A stretch of 64,000 nucleotides of DNA from Tistrella mobilis (GTDB lineage: Bacteria > Pseudomonadota > Alphaproteobacteria > Tistrellales > Tistrellaceae), in assembly GCF_041468085.1 (NCBI RefSeq), contig NZ_CP121017.1, forward strand, positions 2,483,676 to 2,547,675, in the 5' to 3' direction. Each line of letters starts with the position of its first letter. The stretch's first letter is position 1. The position numbers and the translations under genes were made by a program. The notes beneath the pieces were generated by a model, which did not search any database, had not been told where the DNA came from, and saw only the letters and a list, made by a program, of their open reading frames with translations. This document shows positions 1 through 8,304 of this stretch, in pieces.

Positions 1-352
1 CGATGTCGAACAGCACGTCGCGGCCATCGGCCAGCGTGGCCTCCACCGCCGCGCGCGGGGTGCCGTAGCTGTTTTCAAACACGGTCGCATGTTCAAGCAA
101 TGCTTCTTCCGCGACCATACGATCGAAGGTCGGGCGATCGATGAAGTGGTAGTCGACGCCATCGACCTCACCGGGCCGCATCGGCCGCGTGGTCACCGAA
201 ACCGACAACGTGATGTCGTCATCCTGCGACAGCAGGCGGCGCGACAATGTGGTCTTGCCGGCGCCGGAAGGCGAAGAGAGCACCAGCATCAAGCCACGCC
301 GGCGGTCATGGAGGGCGCGACGTGCGGTGGTGGTGTCGGTCATCGGCGGCAT
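1..352 (-). CDS. gmk: guanylate kinase, 3' part outside the window
   Basis: Converts GMP to GDP with ATP in the cytoplasm. Reading the minus strand from the ATG at 352 (or 343) gives a basic N-terminus, then the P-loop SSPSGAGKTTLS near residue 30 and the GMP-binding stretch SVTTRPMRPGEVDGVDYHF, both typical of guanylate kinases. About 117 residues are present and the frame is still open at position 1. It lies 28 bp downstream of yicC on the same strand, the usual yicC-gmk pairing. The exact start is unsure because two in-frame ATGs sit nine bases apart and neither has a convincing Shine-Dalgarno sequence. Confidence 0.93.
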   Translation of the reverse strand, partial: MPPMTDTTTARRALHDRRRGLMLVLSSPSGAGKTTLSRRLLSQDDDITLSVSVTTRPMRPGEVDGVDYHFIDRPTFDRMVAEEALLEHATVFENSYGTPRAAVEATLADGRDVLFDI

Positions 353-380
353 GGTCCCTGAAAGGCGGTGGGGTCGAAGC

Positions 381-1277
381 TCATTCGACGTTCTGGATCT
401 GCTCGCGGAGCTGGTCGATCCGGGTCTTGAGGGCAAGGCCGATCCGGGTCAGCGCCGTGTCGGATGATTTCGAGCACAGCGTATTGGCCTCGCGATTGAA
501 TTCCTGCGCCAGGAAGTCGAGCTGACGCCCGACCGGTTCGTCGGCAGCCATCAGCTCCCGCGCCTGGGCGACATGGGCGACCAGCCGGTCCAGTTCTTCG
601 CGGATATCGGCCTTGGCAGCCAGCATGGCGGCTTCCTGGATGATCCGGTCTTCGGCCGCGCCGGCACGATCCTGCAGCAGGCTGCGAAGCTGTTCCTCCA
701 GCCGGGCCCGGATGGTCGCCGGCTGAGTGGCAGCCAGACCGGCAGCCTCGGTCACCAGCCCCTCGATCGCATCGACATGCTCGGTCAGCAACCGGGTCAG
801 GGCGGCGCCTTCCTGAGCGCGGGCAATGACCAGGCGATCAAAGGCAGCAATCAGGCTCTCGGTCATCGCGTGCTCGCGGGCGGCGCGCACGGCCTCACTT
901 TCCTCCTGCTCCACCATCTGCAGCAGGCCGGGCACCCGCAGCAGACCGTCGAGCCGCGGCACCTTTGCCTTGGGAAAGCGTCGCTGAAGCTCGGTCAGGA
1001 CATCACCCAGCCCGTCGGCGACCTCCGGATCGATGCGAAGACGCGCGCCCCGGGCATGGGTCACCAGGCCCAGCTGCACGCTGACATGGCCACGCCGGAT
1101 CCGGTCCTGGGCGACCTTGCGCACCACCGGCTCCAGCTGGTCAAAGCCGGGGGCCAGACGGATTCGCAGATCCAGGGAGCGGCCGTTGACGCTCTTGACT
1201 TCCCAGTTCCAGCCGTAGCGGGCATCGCCTGCATCGGCGCGGGCGAATCCTGTCATGCTGGCGAGGGCCATGGCCAA
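381..1277 (-). CDS. yicC: YicC/YloC family endoribonuclease
   Basis: A 298-residue protein of the YicC family, whose E. coli member is an endoribonuclease involved in RNA turnover and stress response. The N-terminus has the family signature SMTGFARA. The C-terminal DUF1732-like part ends with EFNREANTLCSKSS and a basic helical tail, both highly typical. The likely start is ATG 1277 or ATG 1271, since an MAMALAS leader precedes the signature. It is followed after 103 bp by gmk. In many alphaproteobacteria it directly follows mltG, but here a plus-strand vitamin B12 cassette separates them. Confidence 0.92.
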   Translation of the reverse strand: MAMALASMTGFARADAGDARYGWNWEVKSVNGRSLDLRIRLAPGFDQLEPVVRKVAQDRIRRGHVSVQLGLVTHARGARLRIDPEVADGLGDVLTELQRRFPKAKVPRLDGLLRVPGLLQMVEQEESEAVRAAREHAMTESLIAAFDRLVIARAQEGAALTRLLTEHVDAIEGLVTEAAGLAATQPATIRARLEEQLRSLLQDRAGAAEDRIIQEAAMLAAKADIREELDRLVAHVAQARELMAADEPVGRQLDFLAQEFNREANTLCSKSSDTALTRIGLALKTRIDQLREQIQNVE

Positions 1278-1430
1278 TCTCCCGAGGATGAGCGATGATC
1301 AGGGCGGATCGAACCGGCGGACTATACGAACCCGCCTCTCCCCCGCCAAGCCTCGGATGTCATCCGGGTCTGATCACGTCACAGTCTCCGACGCCGCTCG
1401 TCGGATGTCCACCAGGACCGGCCGCGTCCC

Positions 1431-2204
1431 ATGAGCGCATCCCCCGCCCCACGCCATATTGCCATCACCGGCGCCTCCAGCGGCCTGGGCGCTGCCCTGG
1501 CGATGGAATATGCCGGGCCGGGCATCCGCCTCTCGCTCCATGGCCGCGATACCGGCCGGCTGGAGACGACGGCGACGGCGGCACGCAGCCGCGGTGCCAT
1601 TGTCGATGTGGCGCAGTTCGACGTCACCGATGCCGCCGCAACGGCAGCCTGGGTGACGGCGGCCGAGGCGCGCGCGCCCATCGACCTGGTCATCGCCAAC
1701 GCCGGCATCTCGGGTAACGAAACCGGTAGCGGCGGCGCCGTCTCGGCCGGGGTCACGCGGGCGATCTTTGCGGTCAATGTCGACGGCGTGGTGAACACGG
1801 TCCTGCCCGCAGCCGATGCCATGCTCGGCCGTGGCCGGGGCGCCATCGCGATCGTGGCCAGCCTCGCCGGTTATCGCGGCCAGCCGGGCGCCCCGGCCTA
1901 TGCCGCCTCCAAGGCCGCCGTGAAGGCCTGGGGTGAAGGGCTGCGCCCGCGCCTGGCCCATGGCGGGCTCAGAATTTCAGTCGTTTGCCCGGGATTCGTG
2001 CGCACACCGATGACTGAGCGCAACCGCTTCCCGATGCCTTTCCTGATGGATGCGGATACCGCCGCACGACTCATCCGCCGCGGGCTCGACCGCAACCGGG
2101 CGCGCATCGCTTTTCCCTGGCAGCTGGCCGCACTCTGCTGGCTGCTTGCCGCCCTGCCCGCGGCCTGGGGGGATCGTCTGCTCGGCCGTCTGCCCGGCAA
2201 ATGA
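1431..2204 (+). CDS. short-chain dehydrogenase/reductase with hydrophobic C-terminus
   Basis: A 257-residue classical SDR of unknown substrate. The Rossmann dinucleotide motif TGASSGLG lies near residues 13-20, the ANAG motif near residue 89, and the catalytic YAASK near residue 160, followed by the usual VVCPGFVRTPM. The last 30 residues hold a hydrophobic stretch (WQLAALCWLLAALPAAWG) that could anchor the protein to a membrane. The ATG at 1431 is 153 bp from the divergent yicC start. The gene precedes the cobalamin riboswitch but lies upstream of it, so it is probably not part of the B12-controlled transcript. The function cannot be told from the sequence. Confidence 0.85.
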   Translation: MSASPAPRHIAITGASSGLGAALAMEYAGPGIRLSLHGRDTGRLETTATAARSRGAIVDVAQFDVTDAAATAAWVTAAEARAPIDLVIANAGISGNETGSGGAVSAGVTRAIFAVNVDGVVNTVLPAADAMLGRGRGAIAIVASLAGYRGQPGAPAYAASKAAVKAWGEGLRPRLAHGGLRISVVCPGFVRTPMTERNRFPMPFLMDADTAARLIRRGLDRNRARIAFPWQLAALCWLLAALPAAWGDRLLGRLPGK

Positions 2205-2217
2205 CACGATGGTGTCA
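2202..2217. repeat. short inverted repeat at the SDR stop codon
   Basis: TGACAC and GTGTCA arms of 6 bp flank a GATG loop and overlap the SDR stop codon. No T-run follows, so terminator function is not supported. It lies about 50 bp before the cobalamin riboswitch. Confidence 0.3.
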
Positions 2218-2267
2218 CATGGGCCTTGCCAGAAAGGCGATCTCCGCGGCAGGATGTCGCCACTGAC

Positions 2268-2450
2268 GGTGTCCTGCGGTCGTTCCGCGGGATGAAAAGG
2301 GAATGCGGTGCGCCGGTAGCATAGTCCGGCAATTCCGCAGCTGCCCCCGCAACTGTGAGCGGAGAGTGCCCCGTCTCGAAAACCACTGGCTCCGACGGGG
2401 GCCGGGAAGGTGACGGTGGTGCGACGACCCGTGAGCCAGGAGACCTGCCG
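2268..2450 (+). promoter_or_regulatory. cobalamin (adenosylcobalamin) riboswitch
   Basis: The region holds the conserved pieces of a B12 riboswitch in the right order: GATGAAAAGGGAATGCGG (2291), AATTCCGCAGCTGCCCCCGC, AACTGTGAGCGG, AAAACCACTGG, GGGAAGG, and the terminal box GAGCCAGGAGACCTGCC ending near 2450. It precedes a btuB-like receptor and B12 transport genes, which fits repression of uptake when cobalamin is plentiful. The expression platform is discussed in a separate entry. Confidence 0.95.
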
Positions 2451-2456
2451 TCATTC

Positions 2457-2603
2457 GCGGTCACGGGCGAGCACGTCGGGCGGGGTGTACCGATGGGTTC
2501 TGCAAGCGGTGGCGGCGCGGCATGAAGACCCCATAGCCCCTCAAGGCTATCCCCCTTCCCGCCCTGACCAGCCGCCCCTGCCGGCCTCGTTCGCAGTGAC
2601 CGC
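2457..2603 (+). promoter_or_regulatory. possible expression platform of the B12 riboswitch
   Basis: GCGGTCAC at 2457-2464, just after the riboswitch, is the exact complement of GTGACCGC at 2596-2603, which directly precedes the ATG at 2604. Pairing would bury the translation initiation region of the receptor gene. There is no U-rich terminator in the leader, so control at translation start is the simpler model. This is an inference from complementarity only. Confidence 0.4.
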
Positions 2604-4577
2604 ATGATGCAGTCGAACGAGGTCGAGTATTCCGTGTCCACCAATCGCCCGCCTGCCCGCAACCGGTCACGCCGTCTGCTTCGTGCCGGCCTGACCCTGC
2701 CGCTGATCGTCCTTTCCCCTCTGGCCGTCGCCTCGGCCGAAGAAACGGACAGCGAAGACGTCACCCGCCTCGCCCCGCTCTCGGTTTCCGCTGCCCGCAG
2801 CCCGGTGCCGATCGAAACCGTCGGCAGCGCCGTTACCGTCATCACGGCCGACCAGATCGAGGCGTTGCAGATACGCCAGGTCGATGATGCCCTGCGCCTG
2901 GTACCGGGCCTCGCGGTCAGCCGCACCGGATCGGTCGGTGGCTTGTCGCAGATCCGCATCCGCGGTTCGGAAGGCAACCAGACGCTGGTGCGCATCGACG
3001 GCATCGAAGTCTCCGATCCCTCGGGCGGCTCGGACTTCGATTTCGGCCATCTGCTCGCCTACGAGATCGAGCGGATCGAGGTGCTGCGCGGACCACAGAG
3101 TGCGCTTTACGGGTCGGATGCCGTGGGTGGCGTCATCGACATCACGACGAAGCGCGGGGACGGCCCGCTCTCGGGCAGCCTGCGCACCGAGGCCGGCAGT
3201 TTCGACACCCGGGAGGCGGTTGGTACCGTTTCCTATGGCGACCGGAGCTTCGACGCCCTGGTCTCGGCCCAGAGCTTTCGCACCGACGGGATCTCATCCG
3301 CCGACGAAGGCGCCGGTAACCCGGAGAAGGACGGTTATCGCAACCGTTCGGCCTTTGCCAAATTTGGCTGGCGGCCGGCGGAGGATCTGGAGTTCGCGCT
3401 GGTTGGCAGGACCGTGCGGTATCGCACCGACACCGATGCCTATAACACCCTGCCACAGGATGATACCGACGACCTGACCACCGGCACTCAGACCTTCCTG
3501 CGTGGTGAGGCGCGCTACGCCCTGGCGGATGGCCGATGGCGGCACAAGATCGGCCTCGCCAGTACCGAACACGACCGCGACTACCGCGACGGCGACCGCA
3601 TAACCAGCACCTATCTGGGCCGGAGGCTGAAGGCAGATTATCAGACCGATTATGGCTTCGAGACCGGCGCCATCCGCCACGACCTGAGCGCCGGTCTGGA
3701 TCATGAGCGCGAAAACGCCCGAACCTGGAGCTCCTGGGCACCGGGCTCGATCGTCAAACACGACTACGAATCCACCGGATTCGCCGGCGAATACCGCCTC
3801 GGCCTGTACGACCAGCTCTTCCTGTCCGCCGCCGGCCGTTACGATCGGAACGGCCTGTTCGACGACCAGCACAGCTGGCGGGTGACCGCGGCTTGGCTGA
3901 TCCCTGGAACCGACACGAAGCTCCGCACCTCCTACGGCACCGGCATCAAGAACCCGACCCTGTTCGAACTCTATGGTTATACAAATACTTATAGAGGGAA
4001 TCCCGATCTCAAGCCTGAAGAGGCGACAGGCTGGGATGCCGGTATCGAACACAGCTTCCTCGACGGCAGGCTGGTGGTCGATCTGGGATGGTTCCGACAG
4101 GATATCGAAAACCTGATCCAGGGCAGCGGCAGCTCGTCGATCAATCTGCCCGGCACGTCACGCATCAACGGCGTGGAGGCCTCGATGACCATCCGCCCGC
4201 TTAGCTGGATGGATCTGCGGCTGACCTACACCTATACCGACGGCGAGGATTCCAAAGGCGAGGAGCTGGTTCGCCGCGCACCGCATATTGCCAGCGCCGA
4301 TCTGACGACGCGTTTCCTCGACGACCGTGCCCGAGCGGGCATCGCGGTGATCTACAATGGAGAGCAAAAGGACTGGGCCTACGACACCAACTACGTGCCG
4401 CACCCGGTCACGCTGGATGAATATACCCTCGTCAATCTGACGGCGGCCTACGATCTTACCGACACCGTCGAAGTGTTCGGCCGGATCGACAATCTTTTTG
4501 ACGAGGAATATCAAGAAGTTCTTGGATACGGCTCACGCGGACGTGCGGCATATGCCGGCCTGCGCATGCGGTTCTGA
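2604..4577 (+). CDS. btuB: TonB-dependent vitamin B12 receptor
   Basis: A 657-residue outer-membrane receptor that should import cobalamin using TonB energy. It has a basic N-terminus with a hydrophobic signal segment ending near ASAEE. A plug domain follows (ITADQIEALQ, QIRIRGSEGNQTLVRIDGIE, EVLRGPQSALYGSDAVGGV), then a beta-barrel ending in aromatic MRF, as in BtuB proteins. The cobalamin riboswitch upstream fixes the likely substrate. The start is ATG 2604; an in-frame GTG at 2634 with a weak GAGG is an alternative. It is the first gene of the B12 uptake operon and is followed five bases later by the periplasmic binding protein gene. Confidence 0.93.
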   Translation: MMQSNEVEYSVSTNRPPARNRSRRLLRAGLTLPLIVLSPLAVASAEETDSEDVTRLAPLSVSAARSPVPIETVGSAVTVITADQIEALQIRQVDDALRLVPGLAVSRTGSVGGLSQIRIRGSEGNQTLVRIDGIEVSDPSGGSDFDFGHLLAYEIERIEVLRGPQSALYGSDAVGGVIDITTKRGDGPLSGSLRTEAGSFDTREAVGTVSYGDRSFDALVSAQSFRTDGISSADEGAGNPEKDGYRNRSAFAKFGWRPAEDLEFALVGRTVRYRTDTDAYNTLPQDDTDDLTTGTQTFLRGEARYALADGRWRHKIGLASTEHDRDYRDGDRITSTYLGRRLKADYQTDYGFETGAIRHDLSAGLDHERENARTWSSWAPGSIVKHDYESTGFAGEYRLGLYDQLFLSAAGRYDRNGLFDDQHSWRVTAAWLIPGTDTKLRTSYGTGIKNPTLFELYGYTNTYRGNPDLKPEEATGWDAGIEHSFLDGRLVVDLGWFRQDIENLIQGSGSSSINLPGTSRINGVEASMTIRPLSWMDLRLTYTYTDGEDSKGEELVRRAPHIASADLTTRFLDDRARAGIAVIYNGEQKDWAYDTNYVPHPVTLDEYTLVNLTAAYDLTDTVEVFGRIDNLFDEEYQEVLGYGSRGRAAYAGLRMRF

Positions 4578-4581
4578 GCTT

Positions 4582-5460
4582 ATGCAAAAACGGCGCCTCG
4601 CATTCTGCCTGGCCGGCCTGTTCCTGGCAGCACCGTCCCCGGCATCCGCCGGGGACGGGCCACAACGCATCGTGTCGATGAACCTCTGCGCCGACGAGCT
4701 GCTGCTGCGTCTCGCCCCGGCCGGACGGCTGGTCTCTGTCACATGGCTGGCCGCAGGGCCGGCAGCACTCGATCCGGCAGCGGCCGGCGGGCTGGTGCTC
4801 AATCACGGACGGGCAGAAGAGATTGCCCGGCTCGCCCCCGACCTCGTCGTTGCCGGCCGCTACACGACGCTGACCACCACCCAGATGTTGCAACGGGCCG
4901 GCATTCCGGTGCTGCTGCTCGACGAAGCAACCAGCCTCGCCGGCATCCGCTCCCAGGTCACCAGCCTCGCGGCGGCCGTGGGCAATCCGGCCGCAGGCCA
5001 GGCGATGCTGACGACCATGGATCGCATGCTTGCCGAGGCCGCCCATGATGCGGGCAATGATGATGCGAGGAATGGCCGGCAGCCGGGGGTGGTGGTATTG
5101 AGGCCCGGCGGTGGCGTCGCCGGAGCGGGAACCCTGCAGGACGAGATCCTGGCGGCAGCCGGTCTGCGCAACCTCGCCCCCGGCGCGCCCGTCGACGGTG
5201 ACGGCCGGATCGGTCTGGAACGGCTGTTGCGCCTGAAACCCGATCTGCTGGTTCTTGATTCAGACGGCGATGCGCCGCCGGCACTGGCCCGCGAGGTCCT
5301 CGATCATCCGGCCTTCCGGGCCAGGGCGGCCGGCGTCACCATTGCAAGCCTGCCAGCCGCCCTCTGGGTCTGCCCGGGCCCTTGGGTTGCGGAGGCGGTG
5401 GCCCGGCTTTCAGCCGCCCGTCGTTCCGTTCTGAACCGCCCCCAAGGATCACAGCCATGA
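4582..5460 (+). CDS. btuF: periplasmic B12-binding protein of an ABC transporter
   Basis: A 292-residue solute-binding protein of the TroA/BtuF fold, expected to carry cobalamin from BtuB to the inner-membrane permease. It has a clear signal peptide (MQKRRLAFCLAGLFLAAPSPASA), then RIVSMNLCADELLL, the usual first strand of BtuF-like proteins, and a C-terminal WVCPGPWVAEAV. The ATG at 4582 is chosen because it begins the signal peptide and lies five bases after the btuB stop; the longer open frame upstream lies inside btuB. Its stop overlaps the permease start as ATGA. The B12 assignment rests on operon context as well as family. Confidence 0.88.
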   Translation: MQKRRLAFCLAGLFLAAPSPASAGDGPQRIVSMNLCADELLLRLAPAGRLVSVTWLAAGPAALDPAAAGGLVLNHGRAEEIARLAPDLVVAGRYTTLTTTQMLQRAGIPVLLLDEATSLAGIRSQVTSLAAAVGNPAAGQAMLTTMDRMLAEAAHDAGNDDARNGRQPGVVVLRPGGGVAGAGTLQDEILAAAGLRNLAPGAPVDGDGRIGLERLLRLKPDLLVLDSDGDAPPALAREVLDHPAFRARAAGVTIASLPAALWVCPGPWVAEAVARLSAARRSVLNRPQGSQP

Positions 5461-6452
5461 GCCTGACCGCAGGGCGGCTTTCGGCGGCGCTCGTCGTACT
5501 TACCATCATCCTTTCGGCGGCCTCCGTAGCGGCAGGGCCGGACGGGCTCGATCTCGGCCGGGCCGTCGCAGATCTCGTCCACGGCCACGACACGCTGGAC
5601 GCCCTGATCCTGGTCCAGCTGCGCCTGCCCCGTGCGATCCTCGCCATCGTACTGGGGGCCGGGCTTGCCATGTCCGGGGCTGCGCTGCAGGGGTTGCTGC
5701 GCAACCCGCTGGCCGACCCCGGAGTGGTTGGGGTTTCGGCTTCGGCCGGGCTCGGCGCAGTGGCGGCCTTCTACAGTGGTGCGGCTGCTGCCTGGTCGCT
5801 GGCGCTCCCTCTCGGCGGCATCGCCGGGGCTCTCGCCGCCACACTGATTCTGGCCGTCATCGCTGCGCGGGGGGCCGGCACCACTGCACTCATCCTCACC
5901 GGTGTCGCCATCGGCAGCTTTGCCGCAGCACTGACCGCCCTCGCCCTCAACCTCGCCCCATCACCCTATGCCGCGCTTGAAATCGTCTTTTGGTTGATGG
6001 GATCGCTCAGTGATCGCAGTATGAATCATGTCTGGCTGGCAGTGCCACCGGTGGCAGTCGGTCTGGTGATTCTTGCCCGGCTGGGACGGGCGCTCGATGC
6101 CATGACGCTGGGCGAGGATACCGCCGCAAGCCTCGGTTTCGACGTAACCCGCACCCGGCTGGCCGCCATTCTCGGCACGGCGCTTGCCGTCGGGCCGGGT
6201 GTTGCGGTGGCAGGAGCGGTGGGCTTCGTCGGCCTGATCGTGCCGCATCTGCTGCGACCACTGGTCGGCCATCGCCCCGGCGCCCTGCTGCTGGCCGCAG
6301 CTCCGGCAGGCGCCGCCTTCACTCTCGCAGCCGACATCGCAGTCCGCCTGCTGCCGACGCGTCCCGAACTCAAGCTGGGGGTGATGATGGCGCTGATCGG
6401 CGCGCCCTTTCTTGCGTCCCTGATCCTGAAGACCGCGCGAAAGGATGGCTGA
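5457..6452 (+). CDS. btuC: FecCD/BtuC family ABC transporter permease
   Basis: A 331-residue polytopic membrane protein of the FecCD family, which includes B12 and ferric siderophore permeases. Family marks include LRLPRAILAIVLGAGLAMSG, then GAALQGLLRNPLADPGVVG, and near the C-terminus VAGAVGFVGLIVPHLLRPLVG followed by ADIAVRLLPTRPELKLG. Hydrophobic segments cover most of its length, consistent with eight to ten transmembrane helices. The ATG at 5457 overlaps the btuF stop by four bases, so translation is probably coupled. The partner ATPase overlaps its 3' end. Confidence 0.92.
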   Translation: MSLTAGRLSAALVVLTIILSAASVAAGPDGLDLGRAVADLVHGHDTLDALILVQLRLPRAILAIVLGAGLAMSGAALQGLLRNPLADPGVVGVSASAGLGAVAAFYSGAAAAWSLALPLGGIAGALAATLILAVIAARGAGTTALILTGVAIGSFAAALTALALNLAPSPYAALEIVFWLMGSLSDRSMNHVWLAVPPVAVGLVILARLGRALDAMTLGEDTAASLGFDVTRTRLAAILGTALAVGPGVAVAGAVGFVGLIVPHLLRPLVGHRPGALLLAAAPAGAAFTLAADIAVRLLPTRPELKLGVMMALIGAPFLASLILKTARKDG

Positions 6453-7266
6453 GCCCATGGATATCGCCAGCCTTGAGGCACGACATCTGACTGTTGCGGG
6501 CCAGGATCGTCCCCGGCTCGACGATCTGTCCCTGTCCCTCGGGCCGGGACAGCTGGTGGGGTTGATCGGCCCCAACGGCGCGGGCAAGACCACGCTGCTG
6601 CGCCTGCTCGCCGGCCTTCGACCGCCGCAGAACGGCGACGTGTCGGTCGGCGGGCAATCGCTGCATCTTTTATCCGCAGCCGCGCGGGCGCGGCAGATTT
6701 CCTACCTGGCCCAGGGCGCCGATGTGCATTGGCCGCTTCCGGCGGATGCGGTGGTTGCACTGGGCCGCCTGCCCCATGGCGACGGACGCTCCGCCGCGGA
6801 CCGCCATGCGGTTGCCCGGGCCATGGCGATCACGGGGACCAACGGTTTCATCGGGCGCCGGGTCGACCGGCTTTCGGGCGGTGAGCGGCTGAAGGTGCTG
6901 CTGGCCCGGGCTCTGGCGGTCGAGGCACCGATCCTGCTTGCGGATGAACCGGTCGCAGCCCTCGACCCGGCCCATCAGCTCGATGTGATGGGACTACTGA
7001 GGGGACTTGCGCATGAGGGCCGGCTGATCGTGGCGGTGCTCCATGATCTGGGCCTCGCCGCCCGGTTCTGCGACCGGCTGGTGCTGCTGGCCGAAGGACG
7101 CCTGATCGCTGACGGCCCTCCCGAAACCGTGCTCACCCCCGACAGGCTTGCCCGGGCCTATGGCATTCGTGCGCTGCACGGCCAGGCCGAAGGCCTTCTT
7201 CTGGTCGTCCCCTGGGCACGGACCCAGACATCAGAACATCCAAGGGAGGCTATGACATGTCGCTGA
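6445..7266 (+). CDS. btuD: ABC transporter ATP-binding protein for B12 uptake
   Basis: A 273-residue ATPase driving the BtuC permease. Walker A GPNGAGKTT is near residue 46, the signature LSGGERLKVLLARAL near residue 142, Walker B ILLADEPVAALDP near residue 165, and the switch histidine in VAVLHDLG. It overlaps the permease gene by eight bases from ATG 6445. An ATG at 6457 has a better-placed AAGGA and may be the true start. Its 3' end overlaps the next gene by ten bases, so the unknown downstream gene is probably made with the transporter. Confidence 0.92.
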   Translation: MAEPMDIASLEARHLTVAGQDRPRLDDLSLSLGPGQLVGLIGPNGAGKTTLLRLLAGLRPPQNGDVSVGGQSLHLLSAAARARQISYLAQGADVHWPLPADAVVALGRLPHGDGRSAADRHAVARAMAITGTNGFIGRRVDRLSGGERLKVLLARALAVEAPILLADEPVAALDPAHQLDVMGLLRGLAHEGRLIVAVLHDLGLAARFCDRLVLLAEGRLIADGPPETVLTPDRLARAYGIRALHGQAEGLLLVVPWARTQTSEHPREAMTCR

Positions 7267-8300
7267 CATCCACATCCGGATCCGAGGATGCCGGCGCCTT
7301 GATCGGCCGGCTTCTGGCCGATCCTGCCCAGGCCTGGAGTACGGGCAGCTTCGGGGCCATCGCCGAATTCATGCGCGACGCGGACGAGCCGCTCCTGGTC
7401 GACGCCTCGAACAGCCCCGCAAGGCGGCAGCTGGCCACCGCACGGGGGGCCATTGCCGTTGCCCGCCGGAACGATGTGCAGATCCTCGCCTACGAAACTC
7501 CCTCTGCCGACGGCATCGGCTGGTCATCGGCCATCGCCTTCTGCCTCCCGGATGCGGCCGCCGCCGGGCCGGCGCGAACCGTGGTCACCGAACTCGGCCC
7601 GGATGCAGATGCCGTACGCCCTGAGGATCGGGAGGGCATCCTGTTCGATCTGGGGCTTGGCATTCCCCATGCCGAGGCCTGTGTACGGGCCTCCACACCC
7701 GACGCACTGGCTGTCCTGCGTGCCCTGTCGGGGCAACCTCTGCTAAGCGAAGACCCGGGGCCAAGACGCGCCGTGGCAGGTACAGGCGCCCATCGGGTCT
7801 TCACGACCCGGCTGGCCAGAATCGAAGTCTTTCAGGCTGTTCCAAAAGCGGGGGAAACGTCTCCCGAAGGACCCCATACCCATCTTCTGCCCAGACTTCT
7901 GGCTTCGGGCCGGGCAGCCTCTGCCAATACGCCGATCCCGGACGGCATGGTTGCCGGGCTGACGCTGCACGCCTGCAACCCTTTGCGCGATGCCCTGGGG
8001 CGGCCTCGGGCCTTTGATGCAGCCGCCCATCAGGCCTTTCAGCAGCTGATGTCGCGCCACGGTGAACCGCGGGTGGTGGCCCTGCGCGAGCAGTTCCTGA
8101 CTGCCCTGCATGACGGCATAGCACCCGTTGCGCTGGTCGATGACAATGGCGAGGATGCCCGGCATCTGCGCGCGGCACTCCGGGTTGCCCTGCGTCAGGC
8201 CCGGCAGACGGCAGCCGTTCCGCCGGCGGTTCTCGATGCCTGGAGCGATGCCATTGACCCCGCTGCCCGTGGGCGAAGCCCGGAGGCAACCTGCGGGTAA
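7257..8300 (+). CDS. uncharacterised protein of the B12 uptake operon
   Basis: A 347-residue protein without signal peptide or membrane segments that I cannot assign to a known function; it may belong to the DUF6925 family (unchecked memory). Visible features are an N-terminal STGSFGAIAEFMRDADEP, a central EGILFDLGLGIPHAEACVRAS, and a striking GPHTHLLPRLLASGR motif near residue 205, followed by TPIPDGMVAGLTLHACNP. The His-Thr-His and the second histidine suggest a metal or ligand site. It starts inside btuD (ten-base overlap), so it should be translated with the transporter. It ends four bases from the convergent mltG stop. A role in cobalamin handling after import is an inference from position. 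Confidence 0.8.
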   Translation: MSLTSTSGSEDAGALIGRLLADPAQAWSTGSFGAIAEFMRDADEPLLVDASNSPARRQLATARGAIAVARRNDVQILAYETPSADGIGWSSAIAFCLPDAAAAGPARTVVTELGPDADAVRPEDREGILFDLGLGIPHAEACVRASTPDALAVLRALSGQPLLSEDPGPRRAVAGTGAHRVFTTRLARIEVFQAVPKAGETSPEGPHTHLLPRLLASGRAASANTPIPDGMVAGLTLHACNPLRDALGRPRAFDAAAHQAFQQLMSRHGEPRVVALREQFLTALHDGIAPVALVDDNGEDARHLRAALRVALRQARQTAAVPPAVLDAWSDAIDPAARGRSPEATCG

Positions 8301-8304
8301 GCGC

